64,000 nt of DNA from Anaerolineales bacterium UBA3499 (GCA_002377585.1 DFQC01000046.1:7990-71989); one strand, 5' to 3'; shown: positions 43,665-53,353, counted from the stretch's first letter. A program made the numbers and translations. The notes: generated by a model not told the origin, from the letters alone.

Positions 43665-46248
43665 TCTGACGCAAATTGCACTATCTAAGCTGTTTACAAT
43701 TAGATTATTTGCTCTGATCCTATTTTCATCAATTGCAAGTGGCTGCATTCTTCCAGCAAGTTCCACTTCGTCAAACCAAGCAAATCCAGATGTGACAACT
43801 GACTCAGAATTGACTGAAAGAAACATTGTCACTACCTCACCAACCCCGCCAATAGATCAAGCAATAGTTATCGAAAGCACAGCCACTCCAACCATCACTA
43901 CAAAAAACTCTAATGAACCGGTCACGATTGTAGGCAATGCTAAGATTACATTTCCTCTGTTTGAAAACTACCTTGTGGAACCCTATGTAATGTTAGAAGA
44001 TGAAGCCGGTTTTGTTAACCGTGATTTCGATTTCATCATCCCACCGCAAGACCAAGTTTTAGGTCCGCTCACTCCCAGAGGAGAAAATACTTGGGATTAT
44101 GTGCTTCATCTACCATCATTGCCACCAGGTATCCTTGTTGATGTTGACAACAACTCTCAGAATGACACTGGAGTACGGATTTTTGCGGTTGCAGTACAAG
44201 CAAATACGATTGGTGACCCTTTTTTAGGTTCGGATGAATTCCGAGGATGGTCAACGGTGTGGACATCTGCACGTATTGACAGTGAGAATCGAGATGAAAT
44301 TGTTGGAGGCAAGCTCATAGTATGGTCTCCAGATAATAAACAGTCGTTCCCGTCTGACTTTGGTTCGGATAAACTGCTTTTTACAAATGATGACCCTACC
44401 AAAAATATTGAAGCAGGTTATACGATTGTCAATCTCGATAGCAACCCATTCACATTCACGAAAGAAAGAATTTCGGAAATTATCCTATATGAGGGAGATG
44501 TAGAAATCAACGACTTATCAGACTTGAGTTATACAGAAGCATTTAATGCTTTATGGTCTAAAGCTTCAATTGAATATCCTTTTACCCAGCTCAAAAGTGT
44601 TGATTGGCAAAATATATATGATAGATTTGCACCGCAAGTGACTAAAGCAGAAGCATCATCTGATCCTCAAGCATGGTACCTTGCTATGCGCAACTTTGCC
44701 TGGAGCATACCAGATGGGCATATAGGACTTGGAGGAGATGATGGTGGATTATTTCAAAAGGAAGCTGGGGGAGGAGCTGGATTAGGAATGACTGAACTCA
44801 GTGACGGACGTGTGTTGGTCAATTATGTTGACACAAGTGGAACTGCTGCAAAAGCTGGTATAAAGCTAGGAGACGAAATTATTTCCTATAACAATATTCC
44901 CATAAGACAAGCAATACAAAGCATTACTCCACTAAACGGACCTTTCTCCACTGACCATGTCCTGAAACTAGAGCAATATCGGTATATTAGCAGGGGAAAG
45001 GTAGGCGATAGTGCTGATATAGAATGGAAAGATTCTACAGGAATCGTTAACCAGGCAACAATCATATTGCGTTCCGAGAGAAATAGTCTGGCAGCTACGT
45101 CTCTATATGCAGATTTTGATCGCAATGCACCACCTATTGAGTATGAAATCATTGATGATTATGACATTGGATATATCCGAATATGGTCTTTATCTGATGA
45201 TTTGAATTTGACGTTTCGTTTGTTTAGACGAGCTGTACAATTATTTAACGACAATGACACTACAGGTGTAATAATTGACTTAAGACATAACCTTGGCGGG
45301 TCACCTATGGGTACTAGCTTAGCGTCCTTCTTCACTCAGACAGAAATTGAAGTAATGCGAGGATACTATTACAGCGATAAATTAAAGCTTTTTGATACTT
45401 ATGGTCCACCTGATAGTATCGAACCTGACAAAAACCTCTTTTATGAAGGAAGAGTAGCAATACTTGTAGGTCCTGCCTGCGCAAGTGCATGCGAAAACGT
45501 AGCTTGGGTTTTTAGTCAACTCCCACAGGTCACAGTATTAGGTCATTATCCTAGTAATGGAATTATGGGTGAAGTAGGTCGTGGTCAATATAAGCTTCCT
45601 GGCGATTTATCTTTCCAAATCCCCACAGGCATGGATCAAGACATGGAGAACAATATCATTGTGGAAGGAACAGGAGTTGTGCCCGACATACTTATACCCA
45701 TTACCGAGGCAAATATTTTTGAAAACAGAGATATAGTTTTAGAAGAAGCAATAGATCTTCTAAGCAAGCCATTAGTAGCCGGAATCATCCCCTCAAGTTC
45801 TCCACGACTACTTGCACCTTCATTAACTCTAACAGCTGCGAAGGGAAATACGCCAATCCTGGAAGAACTTGCCAACGAAACGCCGAATTATGAGATGCCC
45901 GAACCAGGCCAAAAACGAGTTTACTCCATCCCTATGGATAATTCTACGGAAAGTATTTGGTGGTACTCTTGGTGTGCCACCAATAAAAATATCGCTTACA
46001 AAAATTGGAGTAATATTACTGTCAATTTCTATTTAAATGACGAGTTAGTTTCAAAAAATGAATTGTATCAAACTGATGGTCAAGCGAATCAAGAATATTG
46101 TTTTTACGAACTAGTGGGTCTGACAGATTGGCCTCGAGGTGAACATGTATTGCACACTAAAGTAAGTTTTGATCAGGAAATTAATGATGGGAGCACAGTT
46201 TACCCAATTGGATTACGCGAGTTTGAATATCACGTTTACGTCAATTAA
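43657..46248 (+). CDS. S41-family (C-terminal processing protease-like) lipoprotein with PDZ
   Basis: An 863-residue secreted protein. The signal peptide ends in a lipobox-like ASGC (Cys about 31). The first 280 residues form a poorly known beta-rich region. A PDZ-like domain (about 365-420, GGGAGLGMTELS...AKAGIKLGDEI) and an S41 core (about 500-690) follow. The nucleophile Ser610 is in ACASACENVAW, but the usual GKG Lys position reads PSNGIMG, with Asn634 aligned. The last 170 or so residues are another beta-rich domain. It may be inactive, or may work by another mechanism. It is followed by a canonical CtpA 43 nt later. Confidence 0.8.
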   Translation: MINLTQIALSKLFTIRLFALILFSSIASGCILPASSTSSNQANPDVTTDSELTERNIVTTSPTPPIDQAIVIESTATPTITTKNSNEPVTIVGNAKITFPLFENYLVEPYVMLEDEAGFVNRDFDFIIPPQDQVLGPLTPRGENTWDYVLHLPSLPPGILVDVDNNSQNDTGVRIFAVAVQANTIGDPFLGSDEFRGWSTVWTSARIDSENRDEIVGGKLIVWSPDNKQSFPSDFGSDKLLFTNDDPTKNIEAGYTIVNLDSNPFTFTKERISEIILYEGDVEINDLSDLSYTEAFNALWSKASIEYPFTQLKSVDWQNIYDRFAPQVTKAEASSDPQAWYLAMRNFAWSIPDGHIGLGGDDGGLFQKEAGGGAGLGMTELSDGRVLVNYVDTSGTAAKAGIKLGDEIISYNNIPIRQAIQSITPLNGPFSTDHVLKLEQYRYISRGKVGDSADIEWKDSTGIVNQATIILRSERNSLAATSLYADFDRNAPPIEYEIIDDYDIGYIRIWSLSDDLNLTFRLFRRAVQLFNDNDTTGVIIDLRHNLGGSPMGTSLASFFTQTEIEVMRGYYYSDKLKLFDTYGPPDSIEPDKNLFYEGRVAILVGPACASACENVAWVFSQLPQVTVLGHYPSNGIMGEVGRGQYKLPGDLSFQIPTGMDQDMENNIIVEGTGVVPDILIPITEANIFENRDIVLEEAIDLLSKPLVAGIIPSSSPRLLAPSLTLTAAKGNTPILEELANETPNYEMPEPGQKRVYSIPMDNSTESIWWYSWCATNKNIAYKNWSNITVNFYLNDELVSKNELYQTDGQANQEYCFYELVGLTDWPRGEHVLHTKVSFDQEINDGSTVYPIGLREFEYHVYVN

Positions 46249-46291
46249 TCATAGATAACAAATTGTCAAGCTTTGGAGCATTTTTTACCGA

Positions 46292-47551
46292 ATGAAAGAA
46301 AGAATATTTCGTAATTTTCTAATAACGATAACAATAGTTTTTGTTAGCACAAGTATTTTCGCTGGAGGAGTTGTCACTGGTGCTTACTATCACGATATTT
46401 TACCGAGCAACGTGTCTTTTCCTGGAAGAATAAGTGCTGTAAATGAAGTTGAAATCAATCAAGAAGCAGGTGCTACACCACAAGAACTGCAAGAATACTT
46501 CAAGCCTTTTTGGGAATCCTTTGAATTGTTACAGGAAAATTTTGTAGATCAGCCATTAGACACCACCAAATTGGTCCAAGGTGCAATAAAGGGTATGCTT
46601 AAAGCCACCGGAGACAAAAACACAACCTATATGACTCCAGTTGAGCAAAGTATGATGAGTGAAAACATGTCTGGTGAAATTGAAGGTATCGGTGCTGAAG
46701 TGGACACTAGAAGTGGCGAATACCTCCGTGTTATTGCCCCTCTCCCAGGATCTCCAGCAGAAGCAGCCGGTATACTTCCTGGTGACACTATTGTAGCTAT
46801 CGACGGCGAAGACGTTTCTGGTATTGACCCATTTGAAGTTATAGGTAAAGTTCGAGGTCCAGCTGGCACTATTGTAGAAATTACCTTAGAACGCGAAGGT
46901 TTATTAGAGCCCTTAATTCTTGAGATAACTAGGTACAATTTCGTTGTCCCTTCGGTTGAAGGAGAAAATCTGGACAACCAAATCGCATATGTAAAAATAA
47001 ATCGTTTTGGTGATAGAACCGAAGATGAACTGCGTAATCAGTTGCGAGCCTTGATGTCAAATGATCCAGCTGGGTTAATTCTTGATCTACGCAATAATCC
47101 AGGTGGATTTCTAGATGCAGGCATTGCAGTAACATCACAGTTCATCAAAAACAAAATAGTCATGAGAGAAACATTCGGAGATGGACGGGAACGAGAGTAT
47201 CGATCAGGAAGAGATGGCTTAGCAACTGAAGTGCCATTAGTCCTATTAATTAATCAAGGTAGTGCAAGCGCTTCTGAAATCGTAGCAACTGCAGTCAAAG
47301 ATTACAACCGAGGTACACTCGTAGGAGAAACAACTTATGGGAAAGGTACAGTTCAAACATGGATCAGTCTCACAGACAATCGTGGATCGGTCCGCATTAC
47401 CTTTGCTAGATGGGCTGGGCCACTTGGCAATTCCATTGACGGACAGGGAGTTAATCCGGATGTTGAAGTCAAACCTAGCGACGAAGATCGTCAAAGCAGC
47501 GTAGATTCCCAACTTGATGCAGCAATAGATGTTTTTCTCAAATCTAATTAA
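46292..47551 (+). CDS. C-terminal processing protease CtpA (S41 family)
   Basis: A 419-residue protease with an N-terminal membrane anchor (about 8-30), a helical segment, PDZ (about 130-205) and S41 core. The Ser-Lys dyad is complete: Ser326 in GSASASE and Lys351 in YGKGTVQ, 25 residues apart as in E. coli Prc. It degrades or trims extracytoplasmic proteins at the C-terminus. GGAG lies upstream of the ATG at long spacing. It probably shares a transcript with the preceding S41-like lipoprotein; tRNA-Leu follows 54 nt after its stop. Confidence 0.93.
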   Translation: MKERIFRNFLITITIVFVSTSIFAGGVVTGAYYHDILPSNVSFPGRISAVNEVEINQEAGATPQELQEYFKPFWESFELLQENFVDQPLDTTKLVQGAIKGMLKATGDKNTTYMTPVEQSMMSENMSGEIEGIGAEVDTRSGEYLRVIAPLPGSPAEAAGILPGDTIVAIDGEDVSGIDPFEVIGKVRGPAGTIVEITLEREGLLEPLILEITRYNFVVPSVEGENLDNQIAYVKINRFGDRTEDELRNQLRALMSNDPAGLILDLRNNPGGFLDAGIAVTSQFIKNKIVMRETFGDGREREYRSGRDGLATEVPLVLLINQGSASASEIVATAVKDYNRGTLVGETTYGKGTVQTWISLTDNRGSVRITFARWAGPLGNSIDGQGVNPDVEVKPSDEDRQSSVDSQLDAAIDVFLKSN

Positions 47552-47585
47552 CATGCTGAATAGATATAGCAAGTTGTATTTGCCA

Positions 47586-47594
47586 TGCTATAAT
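47586..47594 (+). promoter_or_regulatory. Extended -10 promoter of tRNA-Leu
   Basis: TGCTATAAT ends 11 nt before the tRNA. Identical to the ssrA and tRNA-Ser elements; no -35 is evident. Confidence 0.6.
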
Positions 47595-47605
47595 TGCGCG
47601 CGTTC

Positions 47606-47688
47606 GGGGAAGTGTCGGAATTGGCAGACGAGCGTGGTTTAGGACCACGTGGGCTTAGCCCGTGCGGGTTCAAGTCCCGCCTTCCCCA
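47606..47688 (+). tRNA. tRNA-Leu (anticodon UAG)
   Basis: Class II tRNA of 83 nt. The acceptor stem GGGGAAG/CTTCCCC has discriminator A, the anticodon stem CGTGG/CCACG encloses TTTAGGA (anticodon TAG), the long variable arm is TGGGCTTAGCCCG and the T arm GCGGGTTCAAGTCCCGC. CCA is not encoded. tig begins 30 nt downstream. Confidence 0.96.
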
Positions 47689-47717
47689 CTAACGAAAAAC
47701 CGTACAAGGATTACAAA

Positions 47718-49106
47718 GTGGATCAATTGAAAATTAGTACAAATGAGCTGGAAGACTGCGAAGTTGAGATGACTGTGGAACTGGAAAGCGGTAGACTGAC
47801 AGCTGCCAAAAATGCAGCTGCGCGTAAATTAGCAAGAAGAATAAATATTCCAGGGTTTCGCAAAGGAAAAGCACCCTACAGTGTAATACTACAGCACGTT
47901 GGTGATGAAACTGTTACCGAAAATGCCATTGAAGAATTAGGACAGCAAGTTTACAAAGAAGCATTGGAACAAAGCGAGATCGATCCTTTTGCGCCTGGAA
48001 ATCTGGTCGATGTAAAACTTGAAGAAGATCCAGTACTTACCTTTAAGGTCCCGCTTCCTCCTAAAGTAGATTTAGGTGAGTATAGTTCAGTACGAGTACC
48101 GTATGAAGCTATAGAAATATCTGACGAAGCAGTTTCCGAATCAATGGAACATCTCCGTGCCGAACATGCATTACTGGAACCAATTGACCGACCTGCTCAA
48201 TTCGGTGACGTAATTACTATAGATGCACGCGGTATACTGGATGATGATAATGAAGAAGAGAATATACTTGTTGATGAAACGGACTTCGATATATTGTTAG
48301 ACTCCGAATCCGAGTGGCCTATGGCGGGATTTGTACAAGAAGTCGAGGGAATGATAATTGACGACTCACGCGATTTCGAAATTAAATTCTCTACCAAATA
48401 TGACAATGAACAATTAGCAGGAAAAAATGTATTGTGGAATGTGACCTGCAAAAGTGCCAAAAGTAGAACCTTGCCTGAACTCAATGATAATTTTGCTGCC
48501 CTCGTCTCAGAAGAGTACAAAACTTTACTGGATTTGCGTATAGCTGTGCGCAAACAATTAGAACATTCCGCCACCTTGCAACAAGATAGAGAACACAGAA
48601 ACGCTGTGATAGAAGAAGTGCTAAAGAAATGTACAATTTCTTATCCTTCAATCATGATTCAAGAAAGAATCCAAGAACTTGTGAAAGATCAAGACCGAAG
48701 ATTAAAGTCACAAGGTCTCACCTTAGAAGACTACCTCAAAATCGAAGATCAAACTGAAGAAGAATATATAGCAGCACTTGAACCCGAAGCAGCAAAACAG
48801 TTGCAAAGCTCACTTATGCTTTCTGAATTAGTAAAGGTAGAGAAAATAGAAGTAGATGATGATGAAATTAATGAGGCAATAGAAAAAACATCTCTACAGT
48901 TCGGTGAGTCAGCCGAGAAAATCCGAGAAATGTTGCGTAAGGATAGTGGACGACGTTCTTTAGAACTAGACCTCATTTCAGATAAGGCCTTGAACAAATT
49001 ACAGGCTATAGCAAAGGGTGAGACAATTGAGCTGGCAGAAAGTGATACAGTAACCCAGAAGCACTCTCACTCAGCAACTGTAGAAACAGATCAGCAAGAT
49101 GAATAA
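47718..49106 (+). CDS. tig: Trigger factor
   Basis: A 462-residue ribosome-associated chaperone. The N-terminal ribosome-binding domain contains GFRKGKAP (about 45), a central FKBP-like PPIase domain spans about 155-240, and a long helical C-terminal domain follows. The start is a GTG at 47718 with AAGGA 7 nt upstream; the longer open frame begins inside the tRNA-Leu gene and is not real. It binds nascent chains at the tunnel exit. It is followed by clpP, the classic tig-clpP order; clpX is not present. Confidence 0.94.
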   Translation: MDQLKISTNELEDCEVEMTVELESGRLTAAKNAAARKLARRINIPGFRKGKAPYSVILQHVGDETVTENAIEELGQQVYKEALEQSEIDPFAPGNLVDVKLEEDPVLTFKVPLPPKVDLGEYSSVRVPYEAIEISDEAVSESMEHLRAEHALLEPIDRPAQFGDVITIDARGILDDDNEEENILVDETDFDILLDSESEWPMAGFVQEVEGMIIDDSRDFEIKFSTKYDNEQLAGKNVLWNVTCKSAKSRTLPELNDNFAALVSEEYKTLLDLRIAVRKQLEHSATLQQDREHRNAVIEEVLKKCTISYPSIMIQERIQELVKDQDRRLKSQGLTLEDYLKIEDQTEEEYIAALEPEAAKQLQSSLMLSELVKVEKIEVDDDEINEAIEKTSLQFGESAEKIREMLRKDSGRRSLELDLISDKALNKLQAIAKGETIELAESDTVTQKHSHSATVETDQQDE

Positions 49107-49212
49107 AGCTGGCTCACTAATTTTATACAATACGCAAACAATAAGTTAATCTTCTTAGTGCATACTAGGTATAAAATAACATAGCATTTTTCGATACAAA
49201 AAAGGAAATCTA

Positions 49213-49875
49213 ATGAACACAAACCTTATACCAATGGTAATAGAATCCACAGGGCGAGGTGAAAGAGCATACGATATTTATTCATTGTTGTTGAAGGAAC
49301 GAATTATATTTGTGGGTACAGGGATCAATGACCAAGTGGCTAATCTTATAGTGGCTCAGCTGCTGTACCTAGACCAACAAGATCCGGAGAAACAGATTAA
49401 TATGTATATAAATAGTCCTGGAGGTATGATCTACTCTGGATTAGCTGTTTATGATACCATGCGTCTTGTGAACGCACCCATAGCCACATATGCAGTAGGA
49501 GTAACTGCATCATTCGGGACAGTCCTGCTAACAGCTGGAGAACCTGGTCAAAGATATGCACTTCCTAACGCAACTATACATTTACATCAACCTCTAGGTG
49601 GCGCAGAAGGACAAGCAAGAGATATAGAGATCCAAGCCAAAGAGATTTTAAGACTCAGGAGCCGACTAAACAATATCCTAGCCAAACACACAGGACAAAA
49701 AATAAAAGTGATTGAACGTGATACCGACCGTGATTATTGGATGACGGCTAATCAGGCCGTAGAATACGGTTTAATTGATGGGGTTATTGAACAAAGCACA
49801 GATAAAGACACGGAAAGTGATGAACCTAAAACTAAGAAACCCAAGAAAACATCAAATAAAGCTGCTGACAAATAA
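49213..49875 (+). CDS. clpP: ATP-dependent Clp protease proteolytic subunit
   Basis: A 220-residue serine protease subunit. Ser100 lies in VTASFGTVLL, His125 in LHQPLGG, and the acid residue in the RDYWMTANQAVEYGLID segment. The nucleophile elbow is TASFG rather than the usual AASMG, but the triad is kept. The C-terminus has an extra Lys-rich tail (about 200-220). AAAAGGAAA precedes the ATG, and TATAAA (49170-49175) is a possible -10. It forms barrels with Clp ATPases that degrade, among others, ssrA-tagged proteins. Confidence 0.95.
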   Translation: MNTNLIPMVIESTGRGERAYDIYSLLLKERIIFVGTGINDQVANLIVAQLLYLDQQDPEKQINMYINSPGGMIYSGLAVYDTMRLVNAPIATYAVGVTASFGTVLLTAGEPGQRYALPNATIHLHQPLGGAEGQARDIEIQAKEILRLRSRLNNILAKHTGQKIKVIERDTDRDYWMTANQAVEYGLIDGVIEQSTDKDTESDEPKTKKPKKTSNKAADK

Positions 49876-49909
49876 TATTCGAGAAGGCATTCATATATTG
49901 AAACAACAT

Positions 49910-49931
49910 GGGGCGATCCTGTGGTCGCCTC
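49910..49931 (+). terminator. Weak terminator-like hairpin after clpP
   Basis: GGGGCGA (49910-49916) pairs with TCGCCTC (49925-49931) around an 8-nt loop. No T-run follows, so its strength is doubtful. Confidence 0.4.
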
Positions 49932-49966
49932 ATTACAATTAATCTGCTAAATAGATAGTTGTCCAT

Positions 49967-50755
49967 ATGAAAATATCACAATACAGAAACTTAATTATAG
50001 ATATGGATGGTGTTCTATGGCGAGGTAATACAGCCTTGCCTGGTTTGAAGGAGTTTGTCGCTACTATACGCAAAACAAAATGTCGTATGGTCCTTGCAAC
50101 GAACAACTCAAGTAGTACAGTAGACCAATATCTAAACAAACTCAAACTCATGGGAGTAAATGTAGCTCCAGAAGAAATACTAACTTCTGCTCAAGCCACA
50201 GGTGCTTACCTACAAAAAATGGCACCAAAAGGAAGTCGTGTTTTTGTAATTGGGGGTGACGGGATAAAAAATGCAATCATAGATCACAAATTTATGATAA
50301 CAGAAGACGATCCTGAATATGTAGTAATAGGAATAGACAAGAAGATAACTTGGGGAAAACTCAATACTGCGGTAATGAACATCCGCGCAGGAGCAAAATT
50401 TATCGGCACCAATCCTGACAGTACCTACCCTACTGAAGATGGGATAGGTGTTGGCAACGGAGCTATATTGGCTGCAGTCGAAGTTGCTACTGGTATATCA
50501 CCTTTAGTTATTGGAAAACCAGAGACGCCAATTTATGAGCAAGCATTGCATCGTCTAGGTTCTAACTCATCTGATACCCTGATGATTGGTGACCGACTGG
50601 ACACAGACATCTTAGGTGCACAGCGCGCAAACATACATACAATGCTGGTGCTTACTGGTGTAACCACACGAGAACTACTAGAAACTAGCGTTGTTCAACC
50701 AGATTTGGTGGTAACAGGGCTTCCAGACATCATCTCTGGCCTTCTTACAAATTGA
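49967..50755 (+). CDS. HAD-superfamily phosphatase, NagD/p-nitrophenyl phosphatase-like (HAD-IIA)
   Basis: A 262-residue HAD hydrolase. Motif I is IDMDGVLWRGN (Asp12, Asp14), followed by VLATNNSSS (motif II), IGKPETPIYEQAL (Lys, motif III) and MIGDRLDTDILGAQ (motif IV), with the capped type IIA arrangement. It dephosphorylates small sugar phosphates or nucleotides in the cytoplasm; the substrate is unknown. Its end overlaps or abuts rlmN, so both are likely in one transcript. Confidence 0.88.
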   Translation: MKISQYRNLIIDMDGVLWRGNTALPGLKEFVATIRKTKCRMVLATNNSSSTVDQYLNKLKLMGVNVAPEEILTSAQATGAYLQKMAPKGSRVFVIGGDGIKNAIIDHKFMITEDDPEYVVIGIDKKITWGKLNTAVMNIRAGAKFIGTNPDSTYPTEDGIGVGNGAILAAVEVATGISPLVIGKPETPIYEQALHRLGSNSSDTLMIGDRLDTDILGAQRANIHTMLVLTGVTTRELLETSVVQPDLVVTGLPDIISGLLTN

Positions 50756-50763
50756 CTAATCTC

Positions 50764-51816
50764 ATGGATACCACTATCAACTTGCTTGATCTGAATGTCA
50801 ACATGCTTCAAGAAAAATTGGAAGCTTTGGGTGAACCTAAGTATCGCGCTCAGCAATTGTGGCATGCTATTTATCAAAAACATATTGGTGCTCTGGAAGA
50901 AGCTACTACATTACCGATAAGCTTAAGAACAATACTGCACGACAAGTTTAGATTAGGTAATCTCACAGAGATAAATGAACTTGCATCTAAAGATAAGCAC
51001 ACCACCAAAGTGCTTTTTGGATTACCTGATGGACATAAAATTGAGACTGTGTTAATGCGCTACAATAAACGTCGCACAGTTTGTATTTCAACTCAGGCAG
51101 GATGTGCACTAGGGTGTGTCTTTTGTGCAACTGGGCAGATGGGCTTAGATCGTCATCTTACTGTGGGAGAGATAGTAGAACAAGTGCTATGGGCATCTCG
51201 CAAATTAAGTGCAACTGGAAACAAGCTAACAAACATAGTATTAATGGGCATGGGAGAACCATTCCACAATTACACAAATTCTATAGCCGCAATTAATCGC
51301 CTTGAAGATAGCACTGGCATGGCTATAGGAGCTAGACGGGTGACTGTATCGACAGCTGGACATGCCAAAGCCATAAAACAGTTTGCCAAAGAGAGAAGAA
51401 GGGAAAGACTTGCGGTTTCCTTACATGCAGCCACAGACAACTTGCGAGATCAATTAATGCCAATTAATCGGCGATTTCCACTTGATGAATTAATGGCAGC
51501 ATGTCGCATGTATTCATCAATCACCAACCGGAGAATATCATTTGAATGGGCATTAATTGACGACGTAAACGACTCTGAAGAACACGCTCGTGATCTTTGT
51601 AAATTGATTGGTAATATTGATTGCCATGTAAATGTTATACCACTGAATCCAACAGATCAATTCCATGGAAATAGATCTAATGAAGATGCTACTATGAGAT
51701 TCAAAACTCAATTAGATGAATCAGGCATACCCTGCACCATTCGAGTACGTCGCGGATTAGATATAAGTGCAGGATGTGGTCAACTCAAATCAGAAAATAC
51801 GGTCGGTATATCTTGA
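50764..51816 (+). CDS. rlmN: Dual-specificity 23S rRNA/tRNA adenine-C2 methyltransferase
   Basis: A radical-SAM enzyme of about 350 residues that methylates A2503 of 23S rRNA and A37 of some tRNAs. The CxxxCxxC cluster is in QAGCALGCVFCATGQMG (Cys114, 118 and 121), and the catalytic Cys near the C-terminus in DISAGCGQL. Other motifs are LMGMGEPFHNY and RVTVSTAGHAKAI. The start is ambiguous: a TTG at 50752 overlaps the HAD stop, but an ATG at 50764 fits the usual family N-terminus. Its stop overlaps the wecB TTG. Confidence 0.94.
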   Translation: MDTTINLLDLNVNMLQEKLEALGEPKYRAQQLWHAIYQKHIGALEEATTLPISLRTILHDKFRLGNLTEINELASKDKHTTKVLFGLPDGHKIETVLMRYNKRRTVCISTQAGCALGCVFCATGQMGLDRHLTVGEIVEQVLWASRKLSATGNKLTNIVLMGMGEPFHNYTNSIAAINRLEDSTGMAIGARRVTVSTAGHAKAIKQFAKERRRERLAVSLHAATDNLRDQLMPINRRFPLDELMAACRMYSSITNRRISFEWALIDDVNDSEEHARDLCKLIGNIDCHVNVIPLNPTDQFHGNRSNEDATMRFKTQLDESGIPCTIRVRRGLDISAGCGQLKSENTVGIS

Positions 51817-52916
51817 ATATCCTGACAGTCATAGGAACCAGACCAGAAGCAGTCAAGCTAGCCCCAGTAGTAACAGCTCTGATGGAAAACACTAATGTAA
51901 ACGTAAGTGTATTGGTCACTGCTCAGCATAGGGAAATGCTGGATGAAGTATTAGATATGTTCGACATTGTACCAGACTACGACCTAGACATAATGTCTGA
52001 TAATCAAACCCCTACCGATGTATTTATCCAAGTACTAAATGGTATACAGCCAATATTAGTACAATCAAAACCTGATTGGTTGCTGGTACAAGGAGATACT
52101 ACTACTGTTCTCGCATCTACTATAGCTGCTGCTTACGAAAAAATCCCAGTAGGGCATATAGAGGCTGGTCTACGTACTTATGATCGAGGAAACCCATTTC
52201 CAGAGGAAATCAACCGCGTACTGACTGATCATGCCGCAAGTTTACACTTTGCACCTACAATTACAGACCGTGCGGCCTTACTACGCGAAGGTATTTCTAA
52301 CCATACAATACACGTTACAGGAAATACAGTAGTTGATACACTTAATACCATTATATCGAGGCCAGAATCACCATCTCTACGAACTATCTTAAGTAATATA
52401 GAAGATGACAAACGCCTGATACTCGTTACTGCTCATCGTAGAGAAAATTTTGGTGAACCTTTACAAAGGATCATTGTAGCGCTCTTACAATTAGCAAAAC
52501 GCGAAGATATACATATAGTCTACCCAGTTCATCCTAACCCCAACATAAATAAGCCGATAAAGGAATTGTTGCTAAATCAAAGCAATATTAGTGTTGTTGA
52601 ACCATTAGATTACCTAACATTTACACATTTGATGAAACAGTCATACCTTATATTAACAGACTCAGGTGGCATCCAAGAAGAAGCACCGGGTTTAGGAATC
52701 CCTGTACTTGTTCTCAGAAAAGTTACGGAACGCACAGAAGCTGTAGAACAAGGAACAGCAATAATGGTAGGTACAGATACAGAGAAAATTGTGAAATCTG
52801 TTACATTACTATTAGACAACAAACCTTCTTACAAAGCAATGATTAAATCCGTGAATCCTTTTGGTGATGGTAATGCTTCTCAAAGAATCGTAAGCATCTT
52901 GCTAGACCAAACATAA
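51813..52916 (+). CDS. wecB: UDP-N-acetylglucosamine 2-epimerase (non-hydrolysing)
   Basis: A 367-residue GT-B-fold epimerase that makes UDP-ManNAc for cell-surface polymers. It has NILTVIGTRPEAVKLAPVV, LVQGDTTTVLAS, GHIEAGLRTYDRGNPFPEE, NTVVDTL, HRRENFGEPL and the C-terminal LTDSGGIQEEAPGLG site. The start is a TTG at 51813 in a TTGA overlap with rlmN; an upstream ATG at 51774 would add 13 residues not seen in the family. The presence of WecB implies a ManNAc-containing surface polymer; the other genes for it are not here. Confidence 0.92.
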   Translation: MNILTVIGTRPEAVKLAPVVTALMENTNVNVSVLVTAQHREMLDEVLDMFDIVPDYDLDIMSDNQTPTDVFIQVLNGIQPILVQSKPDWLLVQGDTTTVLASTIAAAYEKIPVGHIEAGLRTYDRGNPFPEEINRVLTDHAASLHFAPTITDRAALLREGISNHTIHVTGNTVVDTLNTIISRPESPSLRTILSNIEDDKRLILVTAHRRENFGEPLQRIIVALLQLAKREDIHIVYPVHPNPNINKPIKELLLNQSNISVVEPLDYLTFTHLMKQSYLILTDSGGIQEEAPGLGIPVLVLRKVTERTEAVEQGTAIMVGTDTEKIVKSVTLLLDNKPSYKAMIKSVNPFGDGNASQRIVSILLDQT

Positions 52917-52945
52917 CTGTCACATTTCTAGTGCTTGCAATTAGC

Positions 52946-52974
52946 TTGCATAGGTACTCAATCGTATATATACT
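52946..52974 (+). promoter_or_regulatory. Possible promoter of the Flp pilin gene
   Basis: TTGCAT (52946-52951), 17-nt spacer, TATACT (52969-52974, five of six). The start near 52981 would give a leader of about 42 nt with TAAGGAG. Confidence 0.45.
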
Positions 52975-53022
52975 GTACATATCTGTACCTAAAATATAAA
53001 AAATGTAAGGAGATCTTCACAT

Positions 53023-53181
53023 ATGCCACGATCCACAGATGAACATGGACAGGGATTAGTAGAATACGTATTGATTCTAGTACTAGTAGCTGTTGTGGTA
53101 ATTGTCATTTTAGCACTACTTGGTCCCGCAATAGGCGATATGTTTACCAACCTTATGGAGTCAATAAACAATGGCTCATAA
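53023..53181 (+). CDS. Flp/Fap-type type IVb pilin
   Basis: A 52-residue prepilin. The leader MPRSTDEHG is followed by QGLVEYVLIL, so cleavage after Gly9 would put Glu at +5 and Tyr at +6 as in Flp pilins. A hydrophobic helix of about 22 residues and a short GPAIGDMFTNLME tail complete it. TAAGGAG precedes the ATG. Such pilins make fine Tad pili for adhesion. None of the tad genes or a prepilin peptidase is in the window, so this is an orphan here. About 190 nt downstream, up to 53371, hold a 10-bp tandem repeat (TTGCTAAATA-like, 53236-53255) and no gene. Confidence 0.85.
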   Translation: MPRSTDEHGQGLVEYVLILVLVAVVVIVILALLGPAIGDMFTNLMESINNGS

Positions 53182-53353
53182 CAGTAAATAGATTTTCTGG
53201 ACATACAAAACTATTTTCAAACAACAAACTAACACTTGCTAAATATTGCTAAATTATTTCGTTTAATACCATTTTGTTTTATACCTAAAAATACCAAAAT
53301 ATACGGCAAACGAGAACTTATTCGGTTTTAAACAACACACAAAAATAAAACCT

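Noticed and set aside
47649..47717. N-terminal extension of trigger factor
   Set aside because: It begins inside tRNA-Leu; the GTG at 47718 has a ribosome-binding site and fits the family start.
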